DNA of 64,000 nucleotides, from contig NC_085137.1 in NCBI RefSeq assembly GCF_035046485.1, forward strand, positions 495,502,772-495,566,771. The letters are read 5' to 3'. A model generated the notes under the pieces. The model saw nothing but the letters and a program-made list of their open reading frames with translations, was not told where the DNA came from and searched no databases. This DNA is from Aedes albopictus (Eukaryota > Arthropoda > Insecta > Diptera > Culicidae). Below, piece after piece: positions 12,859 to 22,826 of this stretch; within the stretch, counting starts at the first letter, position 1; each line of letters starts with the position of its first letter. A program made the position numbers and the translations under genes.

Positions 12859-13001
12859 CTATGTGGCCCATCCCTCGGATATTCTGGGTCTTTTATGGGC
12901 ACTGCTGGCGCCAACCGGGGAGTCGTAGTCGGGCAGGTGGCCACCGCCGCCGATGTGTCTGATGTCCACGGGCGAGGGTGCGTTGGTAGGTGTGACCGAG
13001 C
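12859..13001 (-). CDS. Mef2: Mef2 exon 8: last conserved coding exon with TAG stop
   Basis: The exon begins after CTGTTCGCAG and completes the phase-1 codon of exon 7. It codes 46 residues including VTPTNAPSPVDIRHIGGGGH and the terminal HKRPRISEGWAT, then TAG at 12861-12859. The same ending, K-R-x-R-x-S-E-G-W-A-T, closes vertebrate MEF2 proteins, and a very similar one closes fly Mef2, so this is the normal C-terminus and contains the conserved basic nuclear localisation segment. Splice phase and conservation make the end certain. The frame continues open past the stop (see the extension entry). Confidence 0.95.
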
Positions 13002-13167
13002 CTGCGAACAGAGGGGAACCTAGGATTACTTTCATTTGATCCGTTCTTTGAGGGGGATAATGGACATTACGATTATTTTAATTATTTAGCTTTGTTACCG
13101 AGATTTTCAGCCCTCGGCTGATTTATCAAGCTACAATATAATATTCCGATTCAGTTCTGAAATTCTT

Positions 13168-14659
13168 AACTCTTTCTTCATGTACAGTGATACTTTCGTT
13201 TAGCTAAAATATTTTAGACTTACAAATTTACGTTCCTTGTAAAGCAAGAAGGATATCACCCGATAAATTGACGATTTTGAAGCAAGTCCAAATGGTGATG
13301 GATATAGGCATCTGCCGCCGTTCACCTTCCTCGTGGAATTTCTCAAGGTTTTTTTTTTCAGAAATTCCTCCCCGAATTCCTCTGGAGATTTCACCAGGGA
13401 TTTCTCCAAGAGTTCTTCCAGAGATTGCTCCAAGAGGTCATTCAGGAATTCCTCCAGGGATTATGCCAGGAATTTGTCCAGAAGTTCCTCCTGGCATTTC
13501 TCCAGGATTCAGGGATTTCTCAAAGAATTCCTTAAAGGATTTCTTCAGAAATTTCTCTAAGATTTCCTGCAGGAATTCCTCCAAAAAAATTTCTAGAGAT
13601 TTCTCAGAATTCTTCCAGGAATTTCTCCAGAAGTTCCTCCAAAGAATTCTCCTTCAATTTATCTAGGATTCATTCTAGGAATTCCTCAAGATATTTCTTC
13701 GAAAATTTGTCTGGGGATTTCTCCCAGAATTCATCCAGAAATTCCTCCACGGATTCCTCCAGAAATTCCTACGAGAATTCCTACAGTGATAGACTTTCGT
13801 TTAGCTAAAATATTTTAGACTTACAAATTTACGTTCCTTGTAAAGCAAGAAGGATATCACCCGATAAATTGCCGATTTTGAAGCAAGAATGCCAAATGAT
13901 GATGGATATAGGCATCTTAACTCTTTCTTCGTGTACAGTGATACTTTCGTTTAGCTAAAATATTTTAGACTTACAAATTTACGTTCCTTGTAAAGCAAGA
14001 AGGATATCACCCGATAAATTGACGATTTTGAAGCAAGGCCAAATGGTGATGGATATAGGCATCTGCCGCCGTTCACCTTCCTCCTGGAATTTCTCAAGGT
14101 TTTTTTTTCAGAAATTCCTCCCCGAATTCCTCTGGAGATTTCACCAGGGATTTCTCCAAGAGTTCTTCCAGAGATTGCTCCAAGAGGTCATTCAGGAATT
14201 CCTCCAGGGATTACGCCAGGAATTTGTCCAGAAGTTCCTCCTGGCATTTCTCCAGGATTCAGGGATTTCTCAAAGAATTCCTTAAAGGATTTCTTCAGAA
14301 ATTTCTCTAAGATTTCCTGCAGGAATTCCTCCAAAAAAATTTCTAGAGATTTCTCAGAATTCTTCCAGGAATTTCTCCAGAAGTTCCTCCAAAGAATTCT
14401 CCTTCAATTTATCTAGGATTCATTCTAGGAATTCCTCAAGATATTTCTTCGAAAATTTGTCTGGGGATTTCTCCCAGAATTCATCCAGAAATTCCTCCAC
14501 GGATTCCTCCGGAAATTCCTACGAGAATTCCTACAGTGATAGACTTTCGTTTAGCTAAAATATTTTAGACTTACAAATTTACGTTGTTTGTAAAGCAAGA
14601 AGGATATCACCCGATAAATTGCCGATTTTGAAGCAAGAATGCCAAATGATGATGGATAT
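13168..14659. repeat. Tandem 751-bp duplication containing satellite
   Basis: Copy 1 (13168-13918) and copy 2 (13919-14659) both begin AACTCTTTCTTC and run through TTTCGTTTAGCTAAAATATT, CCTTGTAAAGCAAGAAGGAT and a shared 12-bp satellite block. Each then ends in a shorter third and fourth repeat of the same 130-bp lead sequence (13789 and 14537). Differences are few, so the duplication is recent. The satellite inside has the CCTCC orientation on the plus strand. Confidence 0.88.
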
Positions 14660-14660
14660 A

Positions 14661-15944
14661 CACTGAACGAAAACCCCCGCCGTACGAAGAATGATTCTTC
14701 ATTCAATGCGTTACAGATCCGCAGAATCTGAATTTTGAATGATTTTACAACAGAATGATTTCGCTGCCTTCAAATAAATTAAAATCATCTTGTTATAAAA
14801 CTAAAATTTACACAATTTATGAATGATTTTTTGCTTGGGGTGTGTTGTGAATTATTATCGTCACAAAACTATCGGAAAGCATTTACTGCGGTGCCTCATA
14901 CCGAAAATCATTCAACCAGCAAACTGAAATCCACGCAACCAAACGAATGAATCATCATTCAGTCATGTGATCAATCGTCAAATCCATCGAATGATTTTCA
15001 AAACAAAAACGATGGAGTTTTATTTATCTTCGGTATGACAGTAGTTTTGAAACAAGCTGCCAATATTTCTTGGTAATCCCATTACGAATATCATTCAATT
15101 GTGGGTTTCCCTTTCATTCTGCTGTTGGCGCGCTATTTGTACCCGCAAACAATGTTGGCGGTTGAAGTATTTTTTTTACTTTGTAGCGAAAAAGTCTCGC
15201 GATAGGGGAAATATTGAGTGCCAAATACTCCTTATGCCACAAGAATGGATTGCCTGTTGATTATTCTAACACTTTCCGGTAAGTTCCTCTTGATTATTTA
15301 TTGGTATGCAATATTGATAATTGTTTCATATTTCATTCTTTTCAGAAAATCTCAGTGGGAAACCATTTCAAGTAGTACCAATTTGTGCAAGGAGGATTAT
15401 GTCGTGGAAATGGCAGTGATGCTGCAGTGTTTAACACTCGGTTTAACATTTGGAATTAGTGGTAGTAAAATAAACAAAACTAAACAATATTTGTAGTACA
15501 CATTTTCTCATAAATTCTGGCAAAATCTAATATCACAACCGTTCCAAATAGTTTGAGTGAATATCCTTGTAAAAATCACTTCATTGGATTATTTCTCAAA
15601 TTAGTTGGAATGGTTGTGATATTAGTTTTTGCCAGAATGTTTAAAAATAATAATCCAGAAATGAAAAACTCCCATATAAACAATATTTGGTTTCGTAATT
15701 ATTTTCATTTATTTTGCATCCGCTTTATTGGATGACTTTTGAATGACCATCATCCTTTCCTATATTTGTTTTGATTTTGAATTGTATGAGTATAATGCTT
15801 ACTTTGAATGATTGTTATATCTCTTGTTTTGATTCTGTCAAATCGGCAATTGAATGATGGCCTTCTTCAAATCATCTTATATTAGGCATGGGGCTCGGAT
15901 GAAGCAATTTTCATTCAATTTTTGGCGGGGATTTTTGTTCAGTG
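14661..15944. mobile_element. 1.28-kb TA-inserting DNA element with subterminal TGAATGATT repeats
   Basis: The element starts CACTGAACGAAAACCCCCGC and ends with the inverted counterpart ...GCGGGGATTTTTGTTCAGTG, flanked by TA on both sides. The host repeat resumes exactly across it: GATGGATATA | TAGGCATCTGCCGCC. Many copies of GAATGATT or AATCATTC lie near both ends, like transposase or host-factor sites in other DNA elements. No transposase is recognisable. A small spliceable ORF is described in the findings. Confidence 0.85.
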
Positions 15945-16667
15945 TAGGCATCTGCCGCCATTCAAGTTGCTTTTGGGCGAGTCCACTACTTATTGTTCTC
16001 TCCGAGGTGAACCAGCCTAGGGCTGTATAAAGCCAGCAATAACATAGTGTTCCCAAAAAGGCTGGGCAGTTACGCTTTGTGGGAGACTAACGGTAGCTGA
16101 ACAGTGTCACTGTGCCGGAAAAGTATCCGATCCCTCACATAAATACATGACCACCTCAACACTCTGCATGGTAAGTCAATATTCAGCACTATCGATCTTG
16201 AACGGGCTTACCATCAGATCATGGTAGTTGTAGAAGATGTAGCTAAGGCGGCTCTCCATTTGACCTTTTGAAATTTACTAGGATGCAGCTTGGCCTGTGC
16301 AATTCAGGTTAAAAATTTCGAAGATTTATGTATAGAATCTTTGCAGAACTCGATTACGTTGTCGTCTTTATCGACGATATATGCGAAGCTTCGACGATCA
16401 ACATATCCAACAAGTTTTTGATCGACTTAGATCAAATATTGCCTGGTGATCAATCTTCCAAAATGCCGTTTCGCTCAACAAGAAGTTGAATTTTTCGGTT
16501 ACATTATCAGCAAAGATGGAATAAACCCGCTACCCAGTCGCAGTACAGCAATTCGCTCTACCAACGATAGTCGAAGATCTGCGAAGATTCCAGGCGGTAT
16601 TATGGAGCCCAATCACTGGGAACAAAAACAAGTGATTCTAACTAAGCTAAAATTTCCCTATTTGACC

Positions 16668-17035
16668 AATGCCAAATATTTGACCACTTTCGATAGTTAA
16701 GGAGTACTGGGCAAATAAAAATATTTGTCACTCTCTGTGAGGTGTGAATATAGTTTACTGTTATTCCCCTTGCGTGTCCGTCCCCTAGCAAGCATCAGTG
16801 ACAGCCAGCACACGGCGTCAGTGTGAACCTGTCTCATTGAGAAGAGGTGCTTTGGCGTATCAAGTCGCCCTCATCGTGTGGCTCCGGATTATGCCAAGTG
16901 ATTCTACTGTAGTTTTCTAAGATGGCGGGGAAATGATTGATCTGGGCAATATTCACACTCTCGAAAAACGAATAGGGACAAACAGAGGCAAACAACTTGC
17001 CAAAATTTATCTGTCACAAGTGGTCAAATATTTGG
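16668..17035. mobile_element. MITE with GCCAAATATTTGACCACTT ends, itself carrying a family A MITE
   Basis: GCCAAATATTTGACCACTT near 16670 has its inverted counterpart AAGTGGTCAAATATTTGGC near 17015-17035. It lies between RT and RNase H of the gypsy relic and contains the reversed family A copy at 16738-16962, so three generations of insertion are stacked. Confidence 0.6.
16738..16962 (-). mobile_element. MITE family A, copy 3 (reversed)
   Basis: Read on the minus strand it gives GAGTGTGAATATTGCCC, GCCATCTTAGAAAACTACAG, TCTCAATGAGACA and AGGGGACGGACACGCAAGGG, the same blocks as at 3233-3445 and 41883-42118. The ends are inverted (GAGTGTGAATATT / AATATAGT..TTCACACCTC). Confidence 0.72.
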
Positions 17036-17371
17036 CGTCTGGGAAAAGAGTGTAAGAGCAGCTTTTGGTTGCAACTCGGAGAAGTTTTCATCGGGCAAAC
17101 TCAACTACTCCGCCTTTGGTCGTGAACTATATGCAATGAAAATGGCTGTCAGGCAGTGTTGGGAATACTCACTTGCAAAGAGTTATACGCACTTGCTACT
17201 ATCGCAATTCAGAAGCATGCTGACAAAAAACAGTGTTTGCAGAACATTGTAGTTTTACATTGTACCGTGTAGGCACCAAACTTTGCGCAGTGCCAAATAT
17301 TGCGCATTTGGGTAATACGCACTCTTTTAAAGCATTTTTTTTTCAACATTCATATTTTTTACACTTGCCCA

Positions 17372-17772
17372 CAGGGATGGGAACACTCACTTGCAAAGAG
17401 TTACACTCACTTGCTATTTTCTCAGCTCAGAAGCGCGTAATCAAGAAACGATGTATGGACGACTTTTGCCTTGTGGTTTTGTCTAAAAGTTTGCCGAATA
17501 GAGTAGGGATCGCACACGCATATCAAAGTCGTGACAGAGCTGTGAAAGCGACTCTCCACGAGGTGAGTGTAATTGACATTCACCTCGTGGAGAGTTGCCT
17601 TCGCAGATCCCTCACGACTTCGGTATACGTGTGCGACCCCTACTCTATTCGGCAAACTATTAGACAAAACCATTACGCAAAAGTCGTCCATACATCGTTT
17701 CTTGATTGCACGCTTTTGAGCTGAGAAAATAACAAGTGAGTGTAACTTTTTGCAAGTGAGTGTTCCCATCCT
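17372..17772. mobile_element. 400-bp near-perfect palindrome (foldback MITE)
   Basis: The left arm from GGATGGGAACACTCACTTGC to CCACGAGGTGAGTGT is repeated inverted to the right, ending AGTGAGTGTTCCCATCC. Arms are about 190 bp with a very short loop near 17570. Two mirror-image ORFs of similar sequence on opposite strands come from this symmetry and are not genes. Confidence 0.85.
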
Positions 17773-17892
17773 TGCATGCCCTCAATCACTAGCTCGTATT
17801 CCGTGGAAAAAAAGTTTGCATTATATATCTGCAAATTTGTTTAACGAAGTGCGCAAAGTTAGGCCCTAGGCGCGCAAAGTATAGTACGCTTA

Positions 17893-18085
17893 CGGCAGTT
17901 TTTCTAAAAGTTTGCCGCATAAAGTAAAGGTCGCACACACATGCCAAACTCGTGAGAGAGCTGCGAGTACGTGGAGAATATAAATTACATTAACTATTCT
18001 CACCTCGTGCTCACAACTCTCTCAAGATTTTGGTATGCGTGTGCCGCTTTTACTTTATTCGGCAAAGTTTTAGATAAAACAATGT
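17893..18085. repeat. Second, diverged palindrome of the same kind
   Basis: TCTAAAAGTTTGCCGCATAA, AAGGTCGCACACACATGCCA and the CTCACCTCGTG centre are mirrored to 18080. The arms are related to those of 17372-17772 (TTTGCCGAATAGAGTAGGGA etc.), so it is an older copy of the same foldback family. Confidence 0.75.
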
Positions 18086-18086
18086 A

Positions 18087-18790
18087 GGGTAAGTGTACCA
18101 ATTATGGCTATAGCACCAATTATTCGCCATAGTTGATTTTCACCCTTTAACGATATATATCAACAATAAACAAAAATGTGAACAACAGATCACGTTCACA
18201 AAAGATGGTTGCACTCATTTAAAGTCCATATATTGCTCAAATTATGGTAGAAATAAATCATTTTCCTTAAATATTCGGCTTCCTTGCACCCTTTATCGCC
18301 ATAGTGTACCAATTATGGCTAATCCCATAAGAAATGCATGCAAATAGTGCGAAAAGGAACTGAAGTTAAAAAATGTAGCCATAACTGGTACAGGGTTCCT
18401 ATCATTGGCACACGCTGTAATAAATACTAAAAGTAGTTTTGGCTCCGTTTTTGTATTTTTCCTGCAAAGTATGGACACTGAACTATCTTTTAAGGACAGA
18501 CTTGTTAGAATCCCAAAATGGCCGCCACAATGGCCGATTTTGGGACCTACTCACGAATTTGAGGGCACAAATCTCTTCATAAAGAAAACCAGCGCATCTG
18601 ATCTTCTTATTTTAAGCTTATTACAAGTGAGTAAGAACTGAATAATGAAATTCACTGTTGTTTGAAGCTTGCTTCTTGAGATTTGTGCGTCTGAAGTTTT
18701 GATGCACTGTTGAAGCGGGATTTCAAGACGCTTGTCCTTAACATATTGGTGACATTTAACATATAAGTGCCATAATTGGTACAGGCACCC
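18087..18790. mobile_element. MITE family B, copy 1 (TA-flanked)
   Basis: The left tip GGGTAAGTGTACCAATTATG and the right tip CATAATTGGTACAGGCACCC are inverted, with TA on both sides. A second, shorter copy lies at 58852-59343. The internal blocks TTCGCCATAGTTGATTTTCA and GAACAACAGATCACGTTCAC are shared. No transposase. The TA target fits a Tc1/mariner-type origin. Confidence 0.8.
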
Positions 18791-18816
18791 TAAATGTACA
18801 ATGTAAATGTCATTTA

Positions 18817-19264
18817 GTCGGGGCCCGTGGCGCAGTGGTCCACACGTTCGCTTCATAAGCGGATGGTCATGGGTTCGAACCCAGCCCCGGCACTTGCAAT
18901 TTTTCGTCAGTTGCTCTTCCCCCCGAGAGCAGCTGGCACCTGACCCTCTTCGGAGCATATAGCTCTAACGGACCCGGAATTTGGATATCGGCGAACCGCA
19001 ACTCATAATGGACGACCCCCAATCGGACTGGAAAAGGAACAGCAGCCAACCACCAGCATCATCGTGCTCATCATTCTACCGTGGACAGGGTAGAAAAGTT
19101 GAAGCAGCACAAGGCACCAGTTCGATATAGTTGAATTAGAATAGAATACATGTAGGCGCTGTACAAAAGTGTAAGTGCAGCGTCCAATTGGAATCGCTCA
19201 CGTAGTGCCCAAGTAGACAAAAGAGCTGTAAATTAGGTTAAGTGATTAAGAATAAAAAAAAAAA
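18817..19264 (+). mobile_element. tRNA-derived SINE with poly-A tail
   Basis: The head has Pol III box A (TGGCGCAGTGG) and box B (GGGTTCGAACCC), with a tRNA-like anticodon stem containing TTCATAA. A 370-bp body and an A-run tail follow. The 12-bp target duplication AAATGTCATTTA is at 18805-18816 and 19265-19276. It sits inside the hAT-like foldback. A reversed 3' fragment of the same family is at 58262-58322. Confidence 0.85.
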
Positions 19265-20229
19265 AAATGTCATTTATACAACACTGGTTTTTGATAGCAT
19301 GCTTTTGAATTGAAATAGAAGCAAGTGAGTATATCTCTTGCAAGTGAGTATTCCCAACACTGCTGTCAGGTTCTTCAAGCATCTGTGAGAAGCACTCCTA
19401 AGTCATCGCTAACATAAATAACTCACTCATGCAGCACTAAACCGCTGTACTGCGACGTATCTGCAGCAGCTTCCACTGGGCTATTAATGTATACCAGAAT
19501 CGCATCGGCAGATGATTATAAAACATTTCCACAATATCGCTCACCCTGGCATACGAAAGACTCGGAAGTTGAATCGCCGAATTCGTTCGAAACTGTGAAG
19601 CATATGAACAATCTAAAGTACACTATTATGGGTCTCCTGCCACAGTCTAACGGTTATATACATCTGCTAACAGTTGTAGATCGATGTACCAGATGGCCTG
19701 AGGCGATACCTTTGAAGAAAATGAGGACGAACCCTATAGCAATAGCTCAATGGATCGCGCTTTGACTGCCCTGAGTGCATCACCACAGACCAGGGACGTC
19801 GAACTTTCTCATTGAAAGCTGAAGGAGGCCTTAAGGTGCGTCGACGCCAAGAAATGATTTATTCGACTTCTATTAAGTCTGCTGAGTTTACGGACCGCTG
19901 CGCTGTTAAACAAGATAACGATTGCTCTCGCACCGAGTTGGTGTACGGTCAATCCTTACGTCTACCTGAAGAGCTCTTCGAACCCCCGAAAAAGATCATC
20001 GATCGTGCCGTGCCGATTTTCCGTTGGACCTTTATCGAGTAATGAACCAAATCAAACCAGTCGAAGCCAAACATCACATTGGAAAGTGTTCGTGAAAGAA
20101 AATTTGAAGGACTGGACAGTGCACACATGTATTTGTGCGTTATGTTAAAATTTTCGATCGTAATCGGGTAAACCCAGCTCATACCGAATCGAAAGTCTTG
20201 ACCCGCTATCCTGAACCTGCTTTAAAAAA

Positions 20230-21060
20230 AATCTTCAGGAGCGCCCGCCCACTGGTTAGAGGCGGTTGATCAACGTCGGAGTGCCAGTGAACGATTCAAT
20301 GCCCTAATCCTTCGGAAAGTTAGGGGGTTGATATCAGCCCCTCCTAGCCAGCCACAAAACCAACAAGTAACGAAAAGGAAACAAAACAAGAATCCGAACC
20401 TGATCCTCTGGTGTACCACAGGGCAGCCATCTAGGTCCGTTCCTGTTTCTTCTGTACATGAACAACGTCAACTCTATCTTGGAATGCTTCAGTTTATCAT
20501 ATGCCGATGACTTTAGCAACAACTTGAAGCATTCGCTGACCGGTGCCGCCTAAACCGGATGGTATGTATCGAATGTATCGAAATGCTCAGTCATCTCGTT
20601 TGGACAAAACCGATCACTTTTAGATCATGATTACTGTCTGGACGACACCTATATTTGAAGCGGCAAACTATTGTAAATAATCTGGGTGTTATGATGGATG
20701 CTTAACTTGATTTCAAGGATTATGTTGCTTATATCGTTTCTAGAGCATCTTCACCTACATAGGCGAAACTACTGGGGGTGCCGGGGGTGCCAGGCACCCA
20801 CTAGAATTTTACTGCACTGCTGTGGGATATGGGGCGATGAATGAAGAATGGATGAACTAATGAATATTTGTTTGTAGTGCACCCCCTGGTAAAAATCCGT
20901 AGTTTCGCCAATGTTCACCTAGGTTGGCAGAATCCTTACAATCTCCCCAGTTACGAGAGTCGTTGTAAGTTGATTCGTCTTGAACTACCTACTTCAACCT
21001 AGAAGAGTGTTACAAAAGTTATCGGTTGACGGCCTATCGATGAAAGTGTTCACGTTGAGG
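20230..21060 (+). pseudogene. Jockey-like LINE relic (reverse transcriptase)
   Basis: Broken frames contain VPQGSHLGPFLFLLYMNNVN and SLSYADDFS near 20408-20517, which is the conserved SGVPQGS...YADD part of a non-LTR reverse transcriptase with its catalytic aspartates. C-terminal blocks follow near 20580-20750 (CSVISFG, LLDHDYCL, LGVMMD) and at 20935-21000 (WQNPYNLPSYESRCKLIRLE). A 156-bp MITE interrupts it at 20758. The clade assignment is by motif pattern only. Confidence 0.75.
20758..20913. mobile_element. Small hAT-like MITE in the Jockey relic
   Basis: The tips CATAGGCGAAACTACT and CATTGGCGAAACTAC (read inverted) are flanked by TTCACCTA at 20750-20757 and 20914-20921, an 8-bp target duplication. 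The interior is G/C-skewed (GGGGGTGCC repeats) and has no ORF. Confidence 0.7.
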
Positions 21061-21129
21061 ATCATAGACCGATTCTTCCACTTCAGCCTAATCAACGGCG
21101 AATCAAAGGCGACCTGAACCTACCGTGCG

Positions 21130-21910
21130 GTTAAGGATGGGAGATAACGCGACGATTGAAAAGTTTAGCGCTCACCAGCTGAAAAACGAGAATAAGCTAC
21201 GTCTCGTCTACGATTTCGTCGACTCCAAGAAGGATATGACCAGTCAAATTTAGAGTCAGTCTAGTTAGAGTCTGGCGGACTGTCACTTTCGACCGGAGCC
21301 AATCGAGCATGACGTCACGGTGTAGCATTTATCGGTGAGGACACTATGACGTCATGCTCGATTGGCTCCGGTCGAAAGTGACAGTCCGCCAGACTCTAAT
21401 TATAGGGACTCTAGTCAAATTACCTATCTTTCCAGTCCAACCTCCTACATTGTTACACCTAAAATTCGCCATAGAAGACGGAATCGGAAATCTACCACGT
21501 TCTGGTCAATGAACGACACTTATTCGACATAATCGACGCCAGGACCCACCATGGCACTAACATCGACTCTGATCACTTTTATTTCATGATGGTCAAATGG
21601 TGCCCAAAACTCTCCGTAATCAACAAATTACAGTACCGACGGCAACCTTGGTATGTACTAGAGTTGACAAAACCGGATGTCGTCTCAGCATACGTGCAGA
21701 GGGCGAGCTCCATGAAGCTCCCCTTGAGGACGACGCAGCCGAGAGCACCGTCGGATGTAGGAAAGGATTCGTAGGAACAAATAGTTCGAGGAGCGTAGAG
21801 ATCTTGAAGAAAAAAAGGCAACGCGGACCTGGCAGAACGTGGAACGTTACAATGGCTTCGCGCCGCAAGCTGAAATGTGCCGAGATAAGTATGGGAATCT
21901 CTTGACGGAC
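21130..21910 (+). pseudogene. RTE-like LINE relic: endonuclease domain
   Basis: Pieces of an AP-type endonuclease are visible: KNENKLRLVYDFVDSKKDM near 21183-21238, then EIYHVLVNERHLFDIIDART and the IDSDHFYFMMVKW catalytic block (conserved SDH) at 21490-21600, then KLSVINKLQYRR. Stops, shifts and an inserted palindromic MITE at 21263 break the frame. The domain is the one missing from the RTE-like fragments at 3900 and 30070, so all three may come from one family. Confidence 0.78.
21263..21402. mobile_element. Palindromic MITE carrying two TGACGTCA sites
   Basis: The arm TTAGAGTCTGGCGGACTGTC, CACTTTCGACCGGAGCCAAT, CGAGCATGACGTCA is repeated inverted on the right after a loop of about 27 bp. 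Arms are about 58 bp with no mismatch seen. Each arm ends in TGACGTCA, a full CREB/ATF consensus site. It lies inside the RTE-like endonuclease relic. Confidence 0.82.
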
Positions 21911-22203
21911 CAACGTAAGGTTATCGAAAGGTGAGAGATTCTGAATCCTGAAGGATATGGTGAGCAGGGAATGTTGCAGGAGTGCCGGTTAGCAACCCTA
22001 CAAGGATTGTGTTCTCAAAAAATCTGGATGGTATCTAGAGAAAGGTACATATATCCAGTGAATCGACTCTTCAGGATGTTTCTCAAAAGGGTGATCTAGC
22101 TGGAGCTGAATCTAGACAGACCTTTTTTGTGAAGTTTATTATCATACGATTTGATCGCTGATTTGGTAAATGTAGGTTGCACATATGTTTATGCTTAGAC
22201 ATA

Positions 22204-22283
22204 TACTGCCCCCATTCGCATAACAGTCCCATGTTTGCTGGGTTTCCTATTCATATGGGATTGTTATGCGAGTGGGGGCAGTA
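22204..22283. mobile_element. 80-bp hairpin MITE
   Basis: TACTGCCCCCATTCGCATAA plus CAGTCCCAT is mirrored by ATGGGATTGTTATGCGAG plus TGGGGGCAGTA, with a loop of roughly 22 bp. No coding capacity. It lies about 190 bp from Mef2 exon 7, inside the intron. Confidence 0.75.
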
Positions 22284-22470
22284 AGTGTGCAGTTTATCGA
22301 AATTCCTCCCCTCTCTTGTTTTACACTGCATGAATTTATTCTAATGGCGCTATAATTTCCACATTAACTAATATAGATTCCTTTCATATGTATTCCAAAA
22401 CTTCCATATTCCAAATTCCATATTCAGTTTCGTTCCTGCAAATTCTGCCCCTTCCCCTACACCAACTCAC

Positions 22471-22826
22471 CTGGCGTCGGCGTGAGGTGCCCCGTCGACG
22501 ACGGTCTCGAATGTATCAGATGCGAATGGTTCAAACTGCTACCGAGCGCCACCGACTGGGAATTACTGTGCCCTCCTCCCACCTGGGCCATCGACGTCAC
22601 CGTGAGCTGATTGTTATTCTGTTGACCGTTAGCACCACTCCCACCGGGGCCGCCACCACCACCACCACCACCGGAACCACTCAGATTACTGTGGTGATGG
22701 TGGTGATGCGAGGAGGACTGGTGTTCCCGGGGTGGCGAAATCGGCTCGGCCTTGATCTTCACCGTCAGGGGCGAAGTCGACGGCGGAGGTGTACTATTCG
22801 GTACGGCCAGGTGTGGCAGACCGCTG
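22471..22826 (-). CDS. Mef2: Mef2 exon 7: C-terminal transactivation region
   Basis: The exon codes a segment with GLPHLAVPNSTPPPSTSPLT, then VKIKAEPISPPREH, a run of six His, a run of eight Gly, and finally SRPSSTGHLTPTPG. VKIKAEP is the conserved sumoylation-type motif (psi-K-x-E) next to S-P sites found in MEF2 proteins, where phosphorylation switches the lysine modification. The ending SRPSSTGH-TPTPG matches fly Mef2. The acceptor reads CTTTTTCAGCAG, a NAGNAG site that could add or drop three bases. The donor is ACGCCAG before GTGAGT, phase 1. The intron that follows is 9.5 kb. Confidence 0.94.

Larger units (their letters stand above)
17154..19362. mobile_element. hAT-like foldback element with 8-bp target duplication CTGTCAGG
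   Basis: The ends are CAGTGTTGGGAATACTCACT and its inverted copy, flanked by CTGTCAGG at 17146-17153 and 19363-19370. An 8-bp duplication and CAGTG tips are hallmarks of hAT elements. The interior has no transposase. It holds further palindromes (17372-17772, 17893-18085), a MITE (18087-18790) and a SINE (18817-19264). It disrupts the gypsy RNase H frame. Confidence 0.85.
16100..20220 (+). pseudogene. Ty3/gypsy-type retrotransposon relic, split by insertions
   Basis: Fragments occur in the right order. RT: LNTLHGKSIFSTIDLERAYH near 16150-16220, LDYVVVFIDDI at 16351-16383 with the IDD catalytic pair, and CRFAQQEVEFFGYIISKDGI at 16460-16520. RNase H: SAFGRELYAMKMAVR at 17107-17152. Integrase: LTVVDRCTRWPEAIPLKKM near 19668-19725. 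Integrase C-terminal part: SRTELVYGQSLRLPEELFEP at 19926-19988 and CTHVFVRYV near 20120. Frames are broken by stops and shifts, and no LTR was found. The 2.2-kb hAT-like insertion at 17154-19362 separates the RNase H stub from the integrase. Confidence 0.85.

Noticed and set aside
17233..17769. Pair of similar ORFs on opposite strands near 17.5 kb
   Set aside because: They are mirror images created by the palindromic foldback element.
18822..18900. tRNA gene at 18.8 kb (CAT-like anticodon)
   Set aside because: It has box A and B but is the head of a SINE with body, A-tail and target duplication. The cloverleaf is imperfect.
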